NCBI GenBank assembly: GCA_027619975.1
Contig: JAQCGX010000029.1
Location: forward strand, 1 to 43,625
Origin: Nitrospinota bacterium
Lineage (GTDB): Bacteria; Nitrospinota; Nitrospinia; Nitrospinales; VA-1
Direction: 5' to 3'
DNA length: 43,625 nt
Positions 16,220 through 26,066 of this stretch are shown in pieces. Both the position numbers and the translations under genes were made by a program. The number at the start of each line of letters is the position of its first letter. Within the stretch, counting starts at the first letter, position 1. A model generated the notes under the pieces. The model made no database searches and was not told the origin of the DNA. It was given only the letters and a program-made list of their open reading frames with translations.

Positions 16220-17587
16220 TTACTTCGAAGCGGATTGCGGATTTTGTTCCTTCAACTCGTTCAAGCGAGCGATCAGGGGTTCGGCCTTATCATTTTTTCC
16301 CATCTTGCGGTACAGGTTGGCCAGGTTGTTGAGCGACACTTGAATGTTGGGATGGTTCGGCCCCAGGGATTTTTGCCAGATTTCAAGTGACTTTTGGTAA
16401 AACGGTTCGGCTTTTTCATATTCTCCCTTGCCGTAATACAACCCCGCCAGGTTATTGAGCGCCGTGGCCACAGAAGGATGCTCCAGGCCATAGGCCTTCT
16501 TCTTGATCTCCAGAGACCGCTCCAGAAGCGGTTCCGCCTGGGAAAAATAGCTCATCTTCCGGTAGAGCTCCGCCAGGTTATTGAGAGTCTGGGCCACCTG
16601 CGGGTTATCGGGTCCCAATACTTTTTCCTTGATGCGGATCGCCCGCAAATAATAAAGCTCGGCGCGGGCATGATCTCCCGTACTGTAAAAAAGCCCGGCC
16701 AGGTTATTCAGGGAAGACGCGACCTTAGGGTGTTCCTTACCAAAAACGTCTTCCCTGATTTGCAAGGACCGTACATACAGGGGTTCGGCCTTTTCAAAAT
16801 CACCCTGTTTTCGATAAAATTCTGCCAGGTTATTCAGAGAATTGGCCACATTGGGATGGTACTCGCCCAGGGTCTTTTCATAGATAGCCAGCGACTTTTT
16901 ATATAAAGTCTCCACCTTGGAGTATTCGCCAATTTGATAGTAAAACAAAGCCAGGTTGTTCAGAGAATTGGCAACGGTGGGATGTTCGGGACCATGAGTA
17001 TCTTCCCAAATTTTCAATGACCTTTGATACAGGGGGTCCGCTTCCGCATAACGTCCGGTCTTTCTATACAACTCCGCCAGGTTATTGAGAGACTCCGCCA
17101 CCAAAGGAACGGATTCTCCCAGTTCATCCTCCCTGATTGTTATAGCGCGTCTATAAACAGGCTCCGCTTCTCGATAGTTCCCTATTTGGTAATACAATTG
17201 CCCCAGGCTGTTCAACGTTTCCGCAGTGTCCAGATGTTTCGGCCCCAGGGTTCTATTTCTAATTTTAAGGGTTCGATGCAACAGCGGCTCTGCCTTGGCA
17301 TAATTCCCGGTCTGGAGATAAATATTCGCCATGGTTTGGGTGATTTCGGCAACGTAGGGATCTTCCGGGCCGTAGGTTTGCTCTCGGTCATATAATAGTT
17401 GCTCGGCCAACAGCAACGCTTCCTGATGCGACCCCTGCCGGGAAAGGGAAGTGATATTTCTTGTTGTCTTCTCCTGAGCTTGACCTGACTCATATTCACC
17501 CTGCGCAAAAACGGCAGTGGAGCCACTGAAAAAGGCAAATATCAAAAGACCTGCAAAGGATTTTGTTATGAAGTGAAGATTTTGCAT
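16220..17587 (-). CDS. Exported kinesin-light-chain-type tetratricopeptide protein, nine 42-residue repeats
   Basis: A 455-residue protein. The start is the ATG at 17587; a TTG 17 codons upstream leads into polar sequence, whereas this ATG opens a signal peptide (FAGLLIFAFFSGSTAVFAQ). From residue ~73 to ~448 there are nine repeats of 42 residues of the form GPEHPxVAxSLNNLAxLYxxxGxYxxAEPLYxRSLxI. This spacing is the long TPR variant found in kinesin light chains and many bacterial TPR proteins; it binds peptides or assembles complexes. It stands alone, and no partner can be named. The regularity of the repeats also makes the gene prone to repeat-number change. Confidence 0.88.
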   Translation of the reverse strand: MQNLHFITKSFAGLLIFAFFSGSTAVFAQGEYESGQAQEKTTRNITSLSRQGSHQEALLLAEQLLYDREQTYGPEDPYVAEITQTMANIYLQTGNYAKAEPLLHRTLKIRNRTLGPKHLDTAETLNSLGQLYYQIGNYREAEPVYRRAITIREDELGESVPLVAESLNNLAELYRKTGRYAEADPLYQRSLKIWEDTHGPEHPTVANSLNNLALFYYQIGEYSKVETLYKKSLAIYEKTLGEYHPNVANSLNNLAEFYRKQGDFEKAEPLYVRSLQIREDVFGKEHPKVASSLNNLAGLFYSTGDHARAELYYLRAIRIKEKVLGPDNPQVAQTLNNLAELYRKMSYFSQAEPLLERSLEIKKKAYGLEHPSVATALNNLAGLYYGKGEYEKAEPFYQKSLEIWQKSLGPNHPNIQVSLNNLANLYRKMGKNDKAEPLIARLNELKEQNPQSASK

Positions 17588-18226
17588 ATTATTGTTCCAT
17601 GAAGTTGTAGCGGAAAAACCAAAATATCTGTTATTCAATGGTATGCTCTAGACTCTATCAAATAAAGTTTAGAATATATACTCTTGATTCTTTTATATAG
17701 GGGGTTCTGATTAAAGAAAACCACTCAATCGTGAGAAACGCAAGAAGGTTTCAACCCCGAACGCAGGAAACAGGATTTGACAGGAGCCCAAATTTTGACG
17801 CAACAAAACAGTAAAGACAACAATTTTTGTCGATGACACTGTCAATATTTTTGCTACTTTCAATCAGCATTCTGCCTGAAGTTTCGGGTCACTTTTCATC
17901 AAAAATCAAGCAACCCTTTTGAATTAAAGCACTTCAGGCACCATGACCACAAATAGCATTTTCCTCTACATTTGCGGCACACGCTTTGCATATAAATAGA
18001 TATAACTTCCAAAAAAACAATAGTTAACACTTGGTCCGTTGCGGGATGAATCGAAAGCAAGGCGCCAGAGGGGGGCGGGACTGCCACAAAGGTGGGCGGG
18101 CCAGGGATGGTTGGACGGATAAGTGTGCCCAGTTTTGGCCCCCACTCCTTCAAAATACTCTTTTGGGGGTATTTGATAAGGGATGATCAGGCTTTATAAT
18201 AATTAGAGTGAATCGATTTATCGACT

Positions 18227-18307
18227 CGGGTATCACCCTCTGGAAGCTGTAAAAAGCACCTGTCTCTCCAAAGACTTGTTCCTCCAAAGACTAGTGGGTG
18301 GTACCCG
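18227..18307. other. Inverted repeat enclosing a direct repeat, upstream of the ACT-domain gene
   Basis: CGGGTATCACCC (18227-18238) and GGGTGGTACCCG (18296-18307) pair with one G-T wobble. Between them CTCCAAAGACT occurs twice (18266-18276 and 18282-18292). The block lies 108 bases before the GTG of the double-ACT gene. It could be a structured leader RNA or a regulator site. The rest of 17588-18375 shows no gene; a GC-rich patch near 18055-18150 is unexplained. Confidence 0.4.
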
Positions 18308-18414
18308 AATTCGCTTTCATCCTCAAAATGTCAAAACCCTTCCCTAAGCAAGTGCATTGACCCCCATTTTAAAGTATGATCGAATCAGAGCGTTTAACTT
18401 ACGAAGGTTTAGCC

Positions 18415-18939
18415 GTGAATAATTGGTATATCCTCACTCTGGTGGGAAAAGACCAGCCTGGAATCGTTGCCAGATTGAGCACCGCCCTGTGTCAGGGGGG
18501 GTGCAATCTTGGGGATTCGTCCATGGCCCGGTTGGGAAATAATTTCACCATCATGATGATGGTCCAGTTCGAGGGAACCATTCAGGATCTGGAAAAAATA
18601 GTGGCTCCTGCCGCAGAGGCACTGGAACTCCGCAATCATGTAGATCCGGTGGAGGGGGGCCAGCATCACCTGATTCAACCCAACGTCCGCATCAGCGTTT
18701 ATTGTTCGGATCGTCCCGGAGTCATGGAAGAAGTCACCTCCGCTTTGACGGACGCCGGTCTCAATATTCTCAATCTGGATTCCAATATTGGGACCGAAGA
18801 AAACACTCCCAATTATTATATCCATATCGAAGGCAACGTCTCCGGCGGTATTGAACCTCTTTATGAGGCGCTCGATACTCTTTCCCATGAAAAGCAAATG
18901 CAAACTCAGTTGATCCCCATTGACACCCTTTTGGGCTGA
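18415..18939 (+). CDS. Double ACT-domain protein, GcvR-like
   Basis: A 174-residue protein made of two ACT domains: NNWYILTLVGKDQPGIVARL (first) and PNVRISVYCSDRPGVMEEV (second). ACT domains bind amino acids and control enzymes or regulators. In GcvR this arrangement represses the glycine-cleavage activator. I prefer the GTG at 18415, which has AAGG nine bases upstream and matches the usual family start; an ATG at 18376 would add 13 residues without a ribosome-binding site. No glycine-cleavage gene is nearby, so the GcvR role is only by analogy. Confidence 0.8.
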   Translation: MNNWYILTLVGKDQPGIVARLSTALCQGGCNLGDSSMARLGNNFTIMMMVQFEGTIQDLEKIVAPAAEALELRNHVDPVEGGQHHLIQPNVRISVYCSDRPGVMEEVTSALTDAGLNILNLDSNIGTEENTPNYYIHIEGNVSGGIEPLYEALDTLSHEKQMQTQLIPIDTLLG

Positions 18940-19068
18940 CCCTGCATTCTTCTAACCGTCCCTGAAGAAATGGGGCGGGAACATCAGCATTGCTGGTTTT
19001 TCCCCTCAGCCCCCTCCCTTTCAACAAAGTAAAAATTTCAAAATATGACAAGTTTTCTCAAACTGTAT

Positions 19069-19111
19069 GATTTTATGCAAATTAATCCTCAATCAAGCCC
19101 TGCATAAAATC
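19069..19111. promoter_or_regulatory. Possible activator-binding palindrome upstream of a sigma-54 promoter
   Basis: GATTTTATGCA (19069-19079) and TGCATAAAATC (19101-19111) are exact reverse complements. The centre is about 80 bases upstream of the transcription start predicted from the sigma-54 site at 19143, a usual distance for an enhancer-binding protein. Confidence 0.45.
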
Positions 19112-19142
19112 TATAATCAACAATTTTACAATGGTTTATATT

Positions 19143-19159
19143 TTGGCACGGGGAGTGCT
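19143..19159 (+). promoter_or_regulatory. Sigma-54-type promoter of the TPR lipoprotein gene
   Basis: TTGGCACGGGGAGTGCT has the invariant GG and GC separated by ten bases and matches the TGGCACG-N4-TTGCW consensus except one base. Transcription would start near 19170, about 70 bases before the ATG. Such promoters need RpoN and an ATP-driven activator. Confidence 0.7.
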
Positions 19160-19240
19160 AATGAATTGTATATAAGGAATAGCGAATTCCTCCGCATTCC
19201 GTACAGCTCTTCATCTATTTTTTGGAAATGAAAGATAAAA

Positions 19241-20824
19241 ATGAAAAAGATACTGCTTGCTATCATGTTGTTGAGCTTCCTGACATCAGGGTGCGCAGAA
19301 ATGTCTCAAAACATGAAATGGCCCCCGGAGTGGATGGAAACATCTTCAGAGAATCAAACCGAGGAAGACAGCGAGGAGTCTAGGAAACCTAAAAAGTCGC
19401 TTTCCTACTGGAAACAAATAAAAGGCTGGGCCACCAATGCAGGCTCCATGCTATCTTCCAAAGAGGAACCCGTAGGCGAGCAACCTGCCGAAAAGGATGT
19501 ATCCGATGATGAGATACAAATGGCGTCAAAGAAACCGACCGAATCAACGCCTAAAAATTCAAAGGATAAAAATACCGCTGAGAAACCGCCGCAAGTGAAT
19601 AAAGTTGAAAAAGCCGCCGAGAAAATCGTGGAAGCTAAAGTGCATTTCAACCTGGCAATGGAGTTTGTTTATTCCGAAAAATACCAGGAAGCGGTTTCAC
19701 CTCTGAAAAAAGCCGTCGATCTTCATCCTGATAACGCTGAGTTCCATTACAGCTATGGATTGGTATTTCAAAAGCTGGACAAACATAAAGAAGCCGCTCA
19801 AGAGTTTAAGCGCTCACTCGACTTGAATCCAGAGTTCTGGCAAGCCCATTACCGGTTGGGAATTGAGTTTCAGACACTCGGAAAAGAAAAAAACGCCCTG
19901 GAACACTTTGAAAAAACCGCAAAGCTCAATCCAAAATTTTCCGAGGTTCAATTCGATCTCGGCTCCATGTATGAAAAACGTAAAGAGTTCAAGAAAAGTA
20001 TCGATCATTTCCAAAAGGCGGCCCAGATCGATCCGAAAAACCCCAGTTTTACTTACCATTTAGCCCTGGTCAACTTGCAATCTCAAAAAATTGATCAGGC
20101 CATAAAATCATTTGAAAAAACCGCAAAAATTTTTCCAGATTATAAAGATATCGGTTTCAAGCTCGGAAAATTGTACTCAGAAACAGGGAAATACGATGCG
20201 GCCATTGAAAATTTAACACGGGCCATTAAGAAAGAACCTGCCGACAATGAGGCCTATTTTCTTTTGCACAATTCCTACTGGGAGAAAAAACAATATCCTG
20301 AAGCCATCAATATCCTGAAAAGCCTGATCCAGGCCCACCCTGAAAAACCGGAACCCTACTTTACCCTTGGGCAAGCTTATATGTTACTCAATCGGCATCA
20401 GGAGGCGATTGAACCCTTCCAGAGTCTTATAAAACTCAATCCCGATAACTTTAAAGCGCACAACAGTCTGGGACTGCTTTTCGAAAAAACCCGGAACCAC
20501 AAACTGGCACTTTCCCATTTTAAAGAAGCTGTAAGAATCGCCCCGGAAAACTATCTGGCTCATTTCAACCTCGGGCTGGCATACATGAACCAAAACAAAA
20601 CCACCTCTGCCATCAAGGAGTTCGAAGATGTGACGCGAATCAATCCGGATTTGGCCCAGGCCCACTGGAGTCTCGCCGTTTTGTACGACAAGGTAAACGA
20701 TGGAGGCAATGCCCTTTTCCATTCCAAAAGAGCCGAAAGTTTGTTTAAGGATAAATTTAAAACCAAAAAATCGGATCAGGCCAAACAGTACTCCCAGGCA
20801 TTGCTCCAAAAATACAGACGCTAA
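19241..20824 (+). CDS. TPR lipoprotein with eleven 34-residue repeats
   Basis: A 527-residue lipoprotein. The signal peptide ends in a lipobox (FLTSGC, lipidated Cys18). Residues ~30-130 are a charged, low-complexity linker rich in Lys, Glu and Ser. From ~132 to ~505 there are eleven consecutive TPR units (for example AHYRLGIEFQTLGKEKNALE, with NP at the repeat boundary), each 34 residues. Such proteins act as scaffolds at the outer or inner membrane, for example in outer membrane assembly, secretion or polysaccharide export; which one cannot be told. A sigma-54-type promoter and an upstream palindrome point to conditional expression. Confidence 0.88.
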   Translation: MKKILLAIMLLSFLTSGCAEMSQNMKWPPEWMETSSENQTEEDSEESRKPKKSLSYWKQIKGWATNAGSMLSSKEEPVGEQPAEKDVSDDEIQMASKKPTESTPKNSKDKNTAEKPPQVNKVEKAAEKIVEAKVHFNLAMEFVYSEKYQEAVSPLKKAVDLHPDNAEFHYSYGLVFQKLDKHKEAAQEFKRSLDLNPEFWQAHYRLGIEFQTLGKEKNALEHFEKTAKLNPKFSEVQFDLGSMYEKRKEFKKSIDHFQKAAQIDPKNPSFTYHLALVNLQSQKIDQAIKSFEKTAKIFPDYKDIGFKLGKLYSETGKYDAAIENLTRAIKKEPADNEAYFLLHNSYWEKKQYPEAINILKSLIQAHPEKPEPYFTLGQAYMLLNRHQEAIEPFQSLIKLNPDNFKAHNSLGLLFEKTRNHKLALSHFKEAVRIAPENYLAHFNLGLAYMNQNKTTSAIKEFEDVTRINPDLAQAHWSLAVLYDKVNDGGNALFHSKRAESLFKDKFKTKKSDQAKQYSQALLQKYRR

Positions 20825-20937
20825 GATCCAGTCAAAGTAAAATACCACTCTAAATAGGCAGGTTTTCTTGCCCTCCTCCTTCCCAACCTTTACAATTGAT
20901 GAACCTGCAACTAAACCAGCTTTGAAAGAGACACTGC

Positions 20938-21984
20938 GTGACGGATTTAAGAAAACTTGGAGAGTTTGGTTTAATAGACAGGTTCCGCTCCCGCCTTCAA
21001 TACCGCTCACCACGAATAAAAATTGGAATTGGGGACGATTGTGCCGTTTACGAAAGCAAGGCAGGAAATTACCAGATCATCACCACAGACGCCTTGATTG
21101 AAAACGTTCATTTCAAACTGTCCACGACATCCCCAAAGTTACTGGGCCGCAAAGCCCTGTCGGTCAATGTCAGCGATATCGCGGCTATGGGCGGAACCCC
21201 GCACCTGGCGTTCGTCTCTCTGGGCATTCCAAAATCAGTTCCAGTAAAATTTCTGGACGATCTGTATAAGGGAATCAATCAAGTCTGTATGGAACACAAA
21301 ATCGAACTTGCGGGAGGCGACACCACCGCTTCGCCGCGTCATCTGTTCATCAATATCACGATGGTAGGTGACGTGAATAAAGAGCATTTGCTCCTCCGTT
21401 CCGGAGCCCGGCCAGGGGATAAAATATTCGTGACCGGTACCCCCGGGCAGTCCGCACTGGGATTAAAACTACTCACTTCCCGGCGAAAAAATTGGCAGGG
21501 AAACCCGAAATTTCAAAAAAAGATGCTTCAAGCCCACCTCGACCCCGTTCCGCGGTTGTCAGAGGTTAAAAAACTGGTGAACTCCAGAATAAAGATCACC
21601 TCCATGATTGACGTCAGCGATGGGCTGGCACAGGATCTTTTTCATATCTGCGAGAACTCAGGCATCGGCGCGGTTTTAAGGGAAGAATGGCTGCCACAAA
21701 CGCCTGAGATGACGGCATTTTGTTCCTTAAATAGATTAAATTCGACGGACCTTATTTTATCTGGAGGGGAAGACTATGAATTACTATTTACTTTAAAGTC
21801 CGAAGATGTTAGAAAAATAGAAAAACTGTTTCACGATTCCAAAACGCCTGTAACTCAAATTGGAGAAGTGTCCGCCCAACCCGAGAAAATGGTTCTCGTA
21901 AAGAGTGACGGAACCATCAAACCTCTCCAGGAATTTATGGGATTCAATCATTTCAAATCTAAAGAGCCTCTCTTCCCACGTTGA
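20938..21984 (+). CDS. thiL: Thiamine-monophosphate kinase
   Basis: A 348-residue enzyme that phosphorylates thiamine monophosphate to the active cofactor thiamine diphosphate with ATP. Family motifs: LGEFGLIDR (7-15), IGDDCAVY (31-38), TTDALIENVHF (49-59), SVNVSDIAAMGG (74-85), AGGDTT (124-129) and IDVSDGLAQDL (about 223-233). These residues bind the metal ions and ATP in the AIR-synthase-like fold. The start is a GTG; similarity begins at once, so it is likely correct although the ribosome-binding site is weak. The two CNNM/CorC genes follow on the same strand after 94 bases. Confidence 0.93.
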   Translation: MTDLRKLGEFGLIDRFRSRLQYRSPRIKIGIGDDCAVYESKAGNYQIITTDALIENVHFKLSTTSPKLLGRKALSVNVSDIAAMGGTPHLAFVSLGIPKSVPVKFLDDLYKGINQVCMEHKIELAGGDTTASPRHLFINITMVGDVNKEHLLLRSGARPGDKIFVTGTPGQSALGLKLLTSRRKNWQGNPKFQKKMLQAHLDPVPRLSEVKKLVNSRIKITSMIDVSDGLAQDLFHICENSGIGAVLREEWLPQTPEMTAFCSLNRLNSTDLILSGGEDYELLFTLKSEDVRKIEKLFHDSKTPVTQIGEVSAQPEKMVLVKSDGTIKPLQEFMGFNHFKSKEPLFPR

Positions 21985-22078
21985 ATACGAAAAAACTGCC
22001 AAAAATATTTCATAGGTCCAATGCTTTTATGAAGTGGGTGCTACCGGCGCAGGCTTTTTGGAGGTCTGACTAGACACT

Positions 22079-23380
22079 TTGGACGACTCGATATTATCCC
22101 GCTCTCTGCTTCTTTTAGTTCTTTTTCTACTATCGGCTTTTTTCTCAGCCTGCGAAGCGGCTTTCTTTTCCCTCAATCCTCTCCAGTTGACCGAGATGAA
22201 AGAGAAGAAGGGCCTTTCGGGCGCCCTTGTGAACTCCCTCCTCTCCAAACCTCGTGAACTGCTCATCACAATTTATATTGGCAATGAACTTGTCAATATA
22301 ACGATATCTGTCCTCACCACTTCCATCGCAATCGGATTGTTTGGCAATATGGGCGTTGGAATCGCCATCGGTGTTGGCACGTTTTTACTTCTGATTTTTG
22401 GTGATATCGTTCCCAAAAGCATGTCCATCAAACTGGCTCAGTCTTATGCCCTGATGGCGGCCTATCCCCTGAAGTTGTTTTACAAAATTGTCCATCCACC
22501 TCAGCAACTCCTGACCGGCCTGGCGGAAACATTGATCCAGAAATTTGGCATCAGCTCCCTGTCCGAAATGGGGTCCGCCATTACAGACGCAGAATTCCGG
22601 GCGATGGTACAAACAGGAGTGGGTGAAGGCGAGATTGATCCCGAAGAAAAGGAAATGATCCATAACCTTATAAAGTTCAGCGATACCACCGTTGAAGAAG
22701 TCATGACGCCGAAAGTTGATATGGTCACCCTTAGTACCCAGGACAGTCTGGATGAAATTATTCCCAAGATCGTGAAAAATTTTTATTCCCGCGTCCCGGT
22801 ATACGGTGAAAACCAGGAAAACATCATTGGCATATTGCTGACAAAACGCCTGAACCAGATCAAGCATTTGCCGAAAGAAAATGTCAATATCAAAAGCATC
22901 CTTCACCCTTCCCTTTCCGTTCCAAAGTCAAAAAAAATCAAGGAAATGCTTGCCGACTTCAAGAAAATGAAACGGCACATGGCCATCGTCCTTGATGAAT
23001 ACGGAAGTGTCGCCGGGCTGGTTACCCTTGAAGATATTCTCGAAGAACTGGTGGGAGAAATCGACAGTGAAATGCGGATGGATCAGACGCCAGTCATTAA
23101 AGTGGACGATGAAAATTACAAACTCATGGGAGGCCATAGCCTGCATGATTTCAATCAATATTTTAAAAGTAACCTTCCTGAAGACCAATACAATACTATC
23201 GGGGGGCTGGTATTCGGAATCTTCGGCCGGGTGCCCCGGTCGGGAGAAGCGGCAACCTGTGAGAATTTTAAGTTCCAGATCGAAAAAATGAAGGGACCAA
23301 GAATTTTGCGGCTCCACCTCACCCTGCTTCATAACGCGGGTCTGGAAAACGGCAAGGAACATCGGGAAGCGACTGACTGA
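22079..23380 (+). CDS. CNNM/CorC (HlyC family) membrane transporter, first of a pair
   Basis: A 433-residue inner-membrane protein. The DUF21 membrane region covers residues ~1-185, with hydrophobic helices near the N-terminus and at ~65-130. Two CBS domains follow (~205-330; VMTPKVDMVTL starts the first, HMAIVLDEYGSVAGLVTLED the second) and then a CorC/HlyC C-terminal domain (~345-420). Relatives transport Mg2+, Co2+ or other divalent cations, with nucleotide binding by the CBS pair. The start is the TTG at 22079; a GGAGG lies 14 bases upstream, a long spacing. The stop overlaps the next gene by one base. Confidence 0.88.
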   Translation: MDDSILSRSLLLLVLFLLSAFFSACEAAFFSLNPLQLTEMKEKKGLSGALVNSLLSKPRELLITIYIGNELVNITISVLTTSIAIGLFGNMGVGIAIGVGTFLLLIFGDIVPKSMSIKLAQSYALMAAYPLKLFYKIVHPPQQLLTGLAETLIQKFGISSLSEMGSAITDAEFRAMVQTGVGEGEIDPEEKEMIHNLIKFSDTTVEEVMTPKVDMVTLSTQDSLDEIIPKIVKNFYSRVPVYGENQENIIGILLTKRLNQIKHLPKENVNIKSILHPSLSVPKSKKIKEMLADFKKMKRHMAIVLDEYGSVAGLVTLEDILEELVGEIDSEMRMDQTPVIKVDDENYKLMGGHSLHDFNQYFKSNLPEDQYNTIGGLVFGIFGRVPRSGEAATCENFKFQIEKMKGPRILRLHLTLLHNAGLENGKEHREATD

Positions 23381-24633
23381 TGGATTTCTCAACGACATTG
23401 ATTCTGGTATTTCTGGCTCTCCTTTTAGAGGCTTTTTTCTCCGGCTCTGAAATTGCCATGATTTCCATCAACCGCATCCGCATGCAGCAAAAAGCCGAGG
23501 AAGGAAACTCGGCCGCACAATCGGTATTGGATTTACTACAATCTCCTGAAAAACTCTTTTCCACGACTTCATTGGGAACCAATCTGGCGATGGTCACAAG
23601 CTCGGCAATTTTCACGGCTTTCATGGTTTCACAATTGGGCCACGCCGGGGAATGGGCCGCCGTCCTCGTTCTATCTCCAGTGATTTTATTTTTGGGAGAA
23701 ATTGTTCCCAAAATGATATTTCAGAATCGACCGAACGCCATCATGCTGGTAATGGTCAAACCGCTCAATTTCTTTTTCACTGTGTTTTCCCCAGCCATCA
23801 ACTTTTTTACCCATACGTCCTCCTTCATTACCAATATGATTATGGGGAAAAATGAGGAAACCGAAAAAACTTTGAGCCGCGATCAGATTCGCCGGGTATT
23901 GAGTCTCGACTCGCAGGCGGTTGAACTAGGCCCGGCAGAACGGAAAATGATTCACAAAATTTTCAATTTTGGTGAAATCAATGCGGAACAGTGCATGGTT
24001 CCCCTCATCCACATTACGGCCATCAAAGACACGGCAACCATAAAAGAGACACTTGAGATTGCCAACGAATCGGGCTTTTCCAGGCTCCCTGTATTTCATG
24101 ACAGGATGTACAACCTCATTGGGATTTTGAATACGTTTGATCTGATCGATAAACCCATTGACGAGTCTCCCATCTCGGATCTTGTGCGTCCCGCCCACTA
24201 CATTCCTCCCAATAAAAAAATCGACGACCTTCTGCGGGAACTTCAGCAGGGGGGATTACATATGGCCATCGTGGTTGACGAACATGGAGGATGCATCGGA
24301 ATCGTAACCATAGAAGACCTGCTGGAAGAAATTGTGGGAGAAATCGAGGACGAGTACGACAAGCCTGAAAAAGGTTACGAGCATTATGCCGATGGAGGTT
24401 ACCTTATCGAAGCGGATATGGAAATCAATGTCATCAATGACACTTTGAACATGGAGCTACCAACGGGAGATTATGAAACGCTGGCGGGACTGGCCATCCA
24501 CCATCTCGAAAAAGTTCCTCATCCGGGGGAACAGGTGGTGGTCAATGGGTATCGCCTCACCATTAAAGAAGCGAGTAAACGCAAAATCCAATCCATCATC
24601 GTGCGTAAGCTGTCGCCGCCAGCAAAACCCTGA
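23380..24633 (+). CDS. CNNM/CorC (HlyC family) membrane transporter, second of a pair
   Basis: A 417-residue paralogue of the preceding gene with the same order: DUF21 membrane region (~1-185), two CBS domains (~200-325, with [11 protein letters not shown] and [20 protein letters not shown]) and CorC C-terminal domain (~340-410). Start and upstream stop share a TGATG overlap, so the pair is translationally coupled. The two proteins may form a heteromeric divalent-cation transporter or have different ions. It ends convergently with the co-chaperone gene, 30 bases away. Confidence 0.9.
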   Translation: MDFSTTLILVFLALLLEAFFSGSEIAMISINRIRMQQKAEEGNSAAQSVLDLLQSPEKLFSTTSLGTNLAMVTSSAIFTAFMVSQLGHAGEWAAVLVLSPVILFLGEIVPKMIFQNRPNAIMLVMVKPLNFFFTVFSPAINFFTHTSSFITNMIMGKNEETEKTLSRDQIRRVLSLDSQAVELGPAERKMIHKIFNFGEINAEQCMVPLIHITAIKDTATIKETLEIANESGFSRLPVFHDRMYNLIGILNTFDLIDKPIDESPISDLVRPAHYIPPNKKIDDLLRELQQGGLHMAIVVDEHGGCIGIVTIEDLLEEIVGEIEDEYDKPEKGYEHYADGGYLIEADMEINVINDTLNMELPTGDYETLAGLAIHHLEKVPHPGEQVVVNGYRLTIKEASKRKIQSIIVRKLSPPAKP

Positions 24634-24663
24634 ACCCCTCCCCTGCTGACCTTTCTCTCCCAA

Positions 24664-25386
24664 TCATATTTCATGAATCTTTTCCAGCTCCTCAAAGGCC
24701 GCCTGGATCTCAAGAAATTTCATATGCGCTTCCTCCCCTTCTTTTCCCCCAAGATGAGCCACGCGGTCGGGATGAAACTGTCCAACTTTATTCCGATACG
24801 CCTTTTTTATTTCCTCAGGCCTGGCGGAATAATCAACTCCCAGAATGGTGTAGGGGTTCTTCGTAGGCCCCAGGGAGTATTTTTGCCTGATCCGGTCATG
24901 CTCCGAATAGGATAAACCAAGCCTTTGAGCTACCTGGTCGATAAGTGCCTGAGTTTCTTTCGTCAATGAGCCGCCTGTCAAAGCCATCTGGTAGGACAGT
25001 GCCAGAAGAAGAAAATTGTAATGGTTTTTGGAAGCCGTTTTATACTTGTCGATAAAGGGAGTCAGCTCCGGATTCAGACGCAGAGTCTCCGCAATCGCCT
25101 TGTCGATGAATTTAAATTCCTCCGCTTCATAGTGGAGGTTTTTTTTTAAAAATTTGTGGACGACATGGATCTGACCAGGAGACAAATGTCCCCCATCCAT
25201 ACCGACTTTAGTCAATATCACCACCAGGCAGGTTACAAAGAGACCTTGATCCTCAATGCCGGGCAACCCCTGGTTGATTTTCTTTAAAACCTTTTTGCTA
25301 AAAAAATGTTGCGCGGTTCCTCCAATGATGGCCCCTAACGGCCCCCCTCGCAAAAACCCCACCCCTGCACCCCATAACCATGACAT
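24664..25386 (-). CDS. DjlA-like membrane-anchored co-chaperone (TerB-like plus J domain)
   Basis: A 240-residue protein. The ATG at 25386 is preceded by AGGA and starts the membrane-like, glycine-rich segment WGAGVGFLRGGPLGAIIGG seen in DjlA. The middle (~45-165) is a helical TerB-like domain. The C-terminal J domain starts at PYTILGVDYSARPEEIKKAY and has the HPD motif at residues 205-207, needed to stimulate the ATPase of DnaK. It probably recruits DnaK to the inner membrane. A longer in-frame start 20 codons upstream lacks a good ribosome-binding site. Confidence 0.85.
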   Translation of the reverse strand: MSWLWGAGVGFLRGGPLGAIIGGTAQHFFSKKVLKKINQGLPGIEDQGLFVTCLVVILTKVGMDGGHLSPGQIHVVHKFLKKNLHYEAEEFKFIDKAIAETLRLNPELTPFIDKYKTASKNHYNFLLLALSYQMALTGGSLTKETQALIDQVAQRLGLSYSEHDRIRQKYSLGPTKNPYTILGVDYSARPEEIKKAYRNKVGQFHPDRVAHLGGKEGEEAHMKFLEIQAAFEELEKIHEI

Positions 25387-25523
25387 CGACGAATTCCTGA
25401 AAATTGCCCCTTGGTTGACACAAACACGTAAATACAAATATAGCACATTGCACGCATGGCAAATATTCCTTCCAGATGATATCCTCCCCCAGTAATTTAT
25501 AAAAAATCACTCAGGAGATGCAA

Positions 25524-25814
25524 ATGATCAAACACATTGTCATGTTTAAATTGGCTGACAAAACCCCGGAAAATCTGAATCAGGTAATAAATGCCCTAAG
25601 AGGCATGGAAGGGAAAATTGAGACTCTCAGGTTCCTCGAAGCAGGGAAGGATTATTCCGAATCGGAGAGAAGCTACGATGTGGTTTTAACCACCCATTTT
25701 GACAACCAGGAAGGCTTGAATACCTATATCGGCCACGAAAACCACCTTCCTGTCGTCAAATTAATACGCTCGCTGTGCTCGGGATCTGTCGTGGTCGATT
25801 ACATAGTTGATTGA
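25524..25814 (+). CDS. Dabb-family (stress-responsive A/B barrel) protein
   Basis: A 96-residue protein starting MIKHIVMFKL, the classic opening of dimeric alpha/beta-barrel (Dabb) proteins. The rest (RSYDVVLTTHFDNQEGLNTY, then HLPVVKLIR) follows the family. AGGAG sits seven bases before this ATG; an ATG two codons earlier is too close to that site. The function of most members is unknown; some are enzymes or bind small ligands. It is monocistronic; a hairpin around 25849-25883 may mark its end. The stretch 25815-26066 holds no gene. Confidence 0.85.
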   Translation: MIKHIVMFKLADKTPENLNQVINALRGMEGKIETLRFLEAGKDYSESERSYDVVLTTHFDNQEGLNTYIGHENHLPVVKLIRSLCSGSVVVDYIVD

Positions 25815-26066
25815 TTTAAAATGAGTTGAATAGATCCAACCGTTTTTTTAAATTTAAGAGTCGCTTAGCGATTTTAAATTGGGATAGTGATAATCCTAAA
25901 ACTATCAAAGGATCCACGTGATTCCGGGATACAGAAAAGACTGGAAAATAATTTCTTGTGCTTTTTAATACCTAGTGCTATCATTCCCAGTTAAAATTTG
26001 TACAATTTACACTCAGTGTTATTTAAAAAATACCGTACGTATGTACAAATTAAATAAAGTCTCATA

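Noticed and set aside
16220-17587. Regular ~126-base DNA repeats that could look like a CRISPR or satellite
   Set aside because: They are the codons of nine 42-residue TPR units in one open frame. No CRISPR array was seen anywhere in the window.
17899-18153. 84-codon minus-strand frame in the gap before the ACT gene
   Set aside because: Composition is odd (Pro/Gly-rich, then Cys-rich), there is no ribosome-binding site, and I recognise nothing. It may be a fragment of a lost gene but cannot be supported.
25849-25883. AATTTAA...TTAAATT hairpin after the Dabb gene
   Set aside because: The stem is AT-rich and no T-run follows it, so I do not list it as a terminator.
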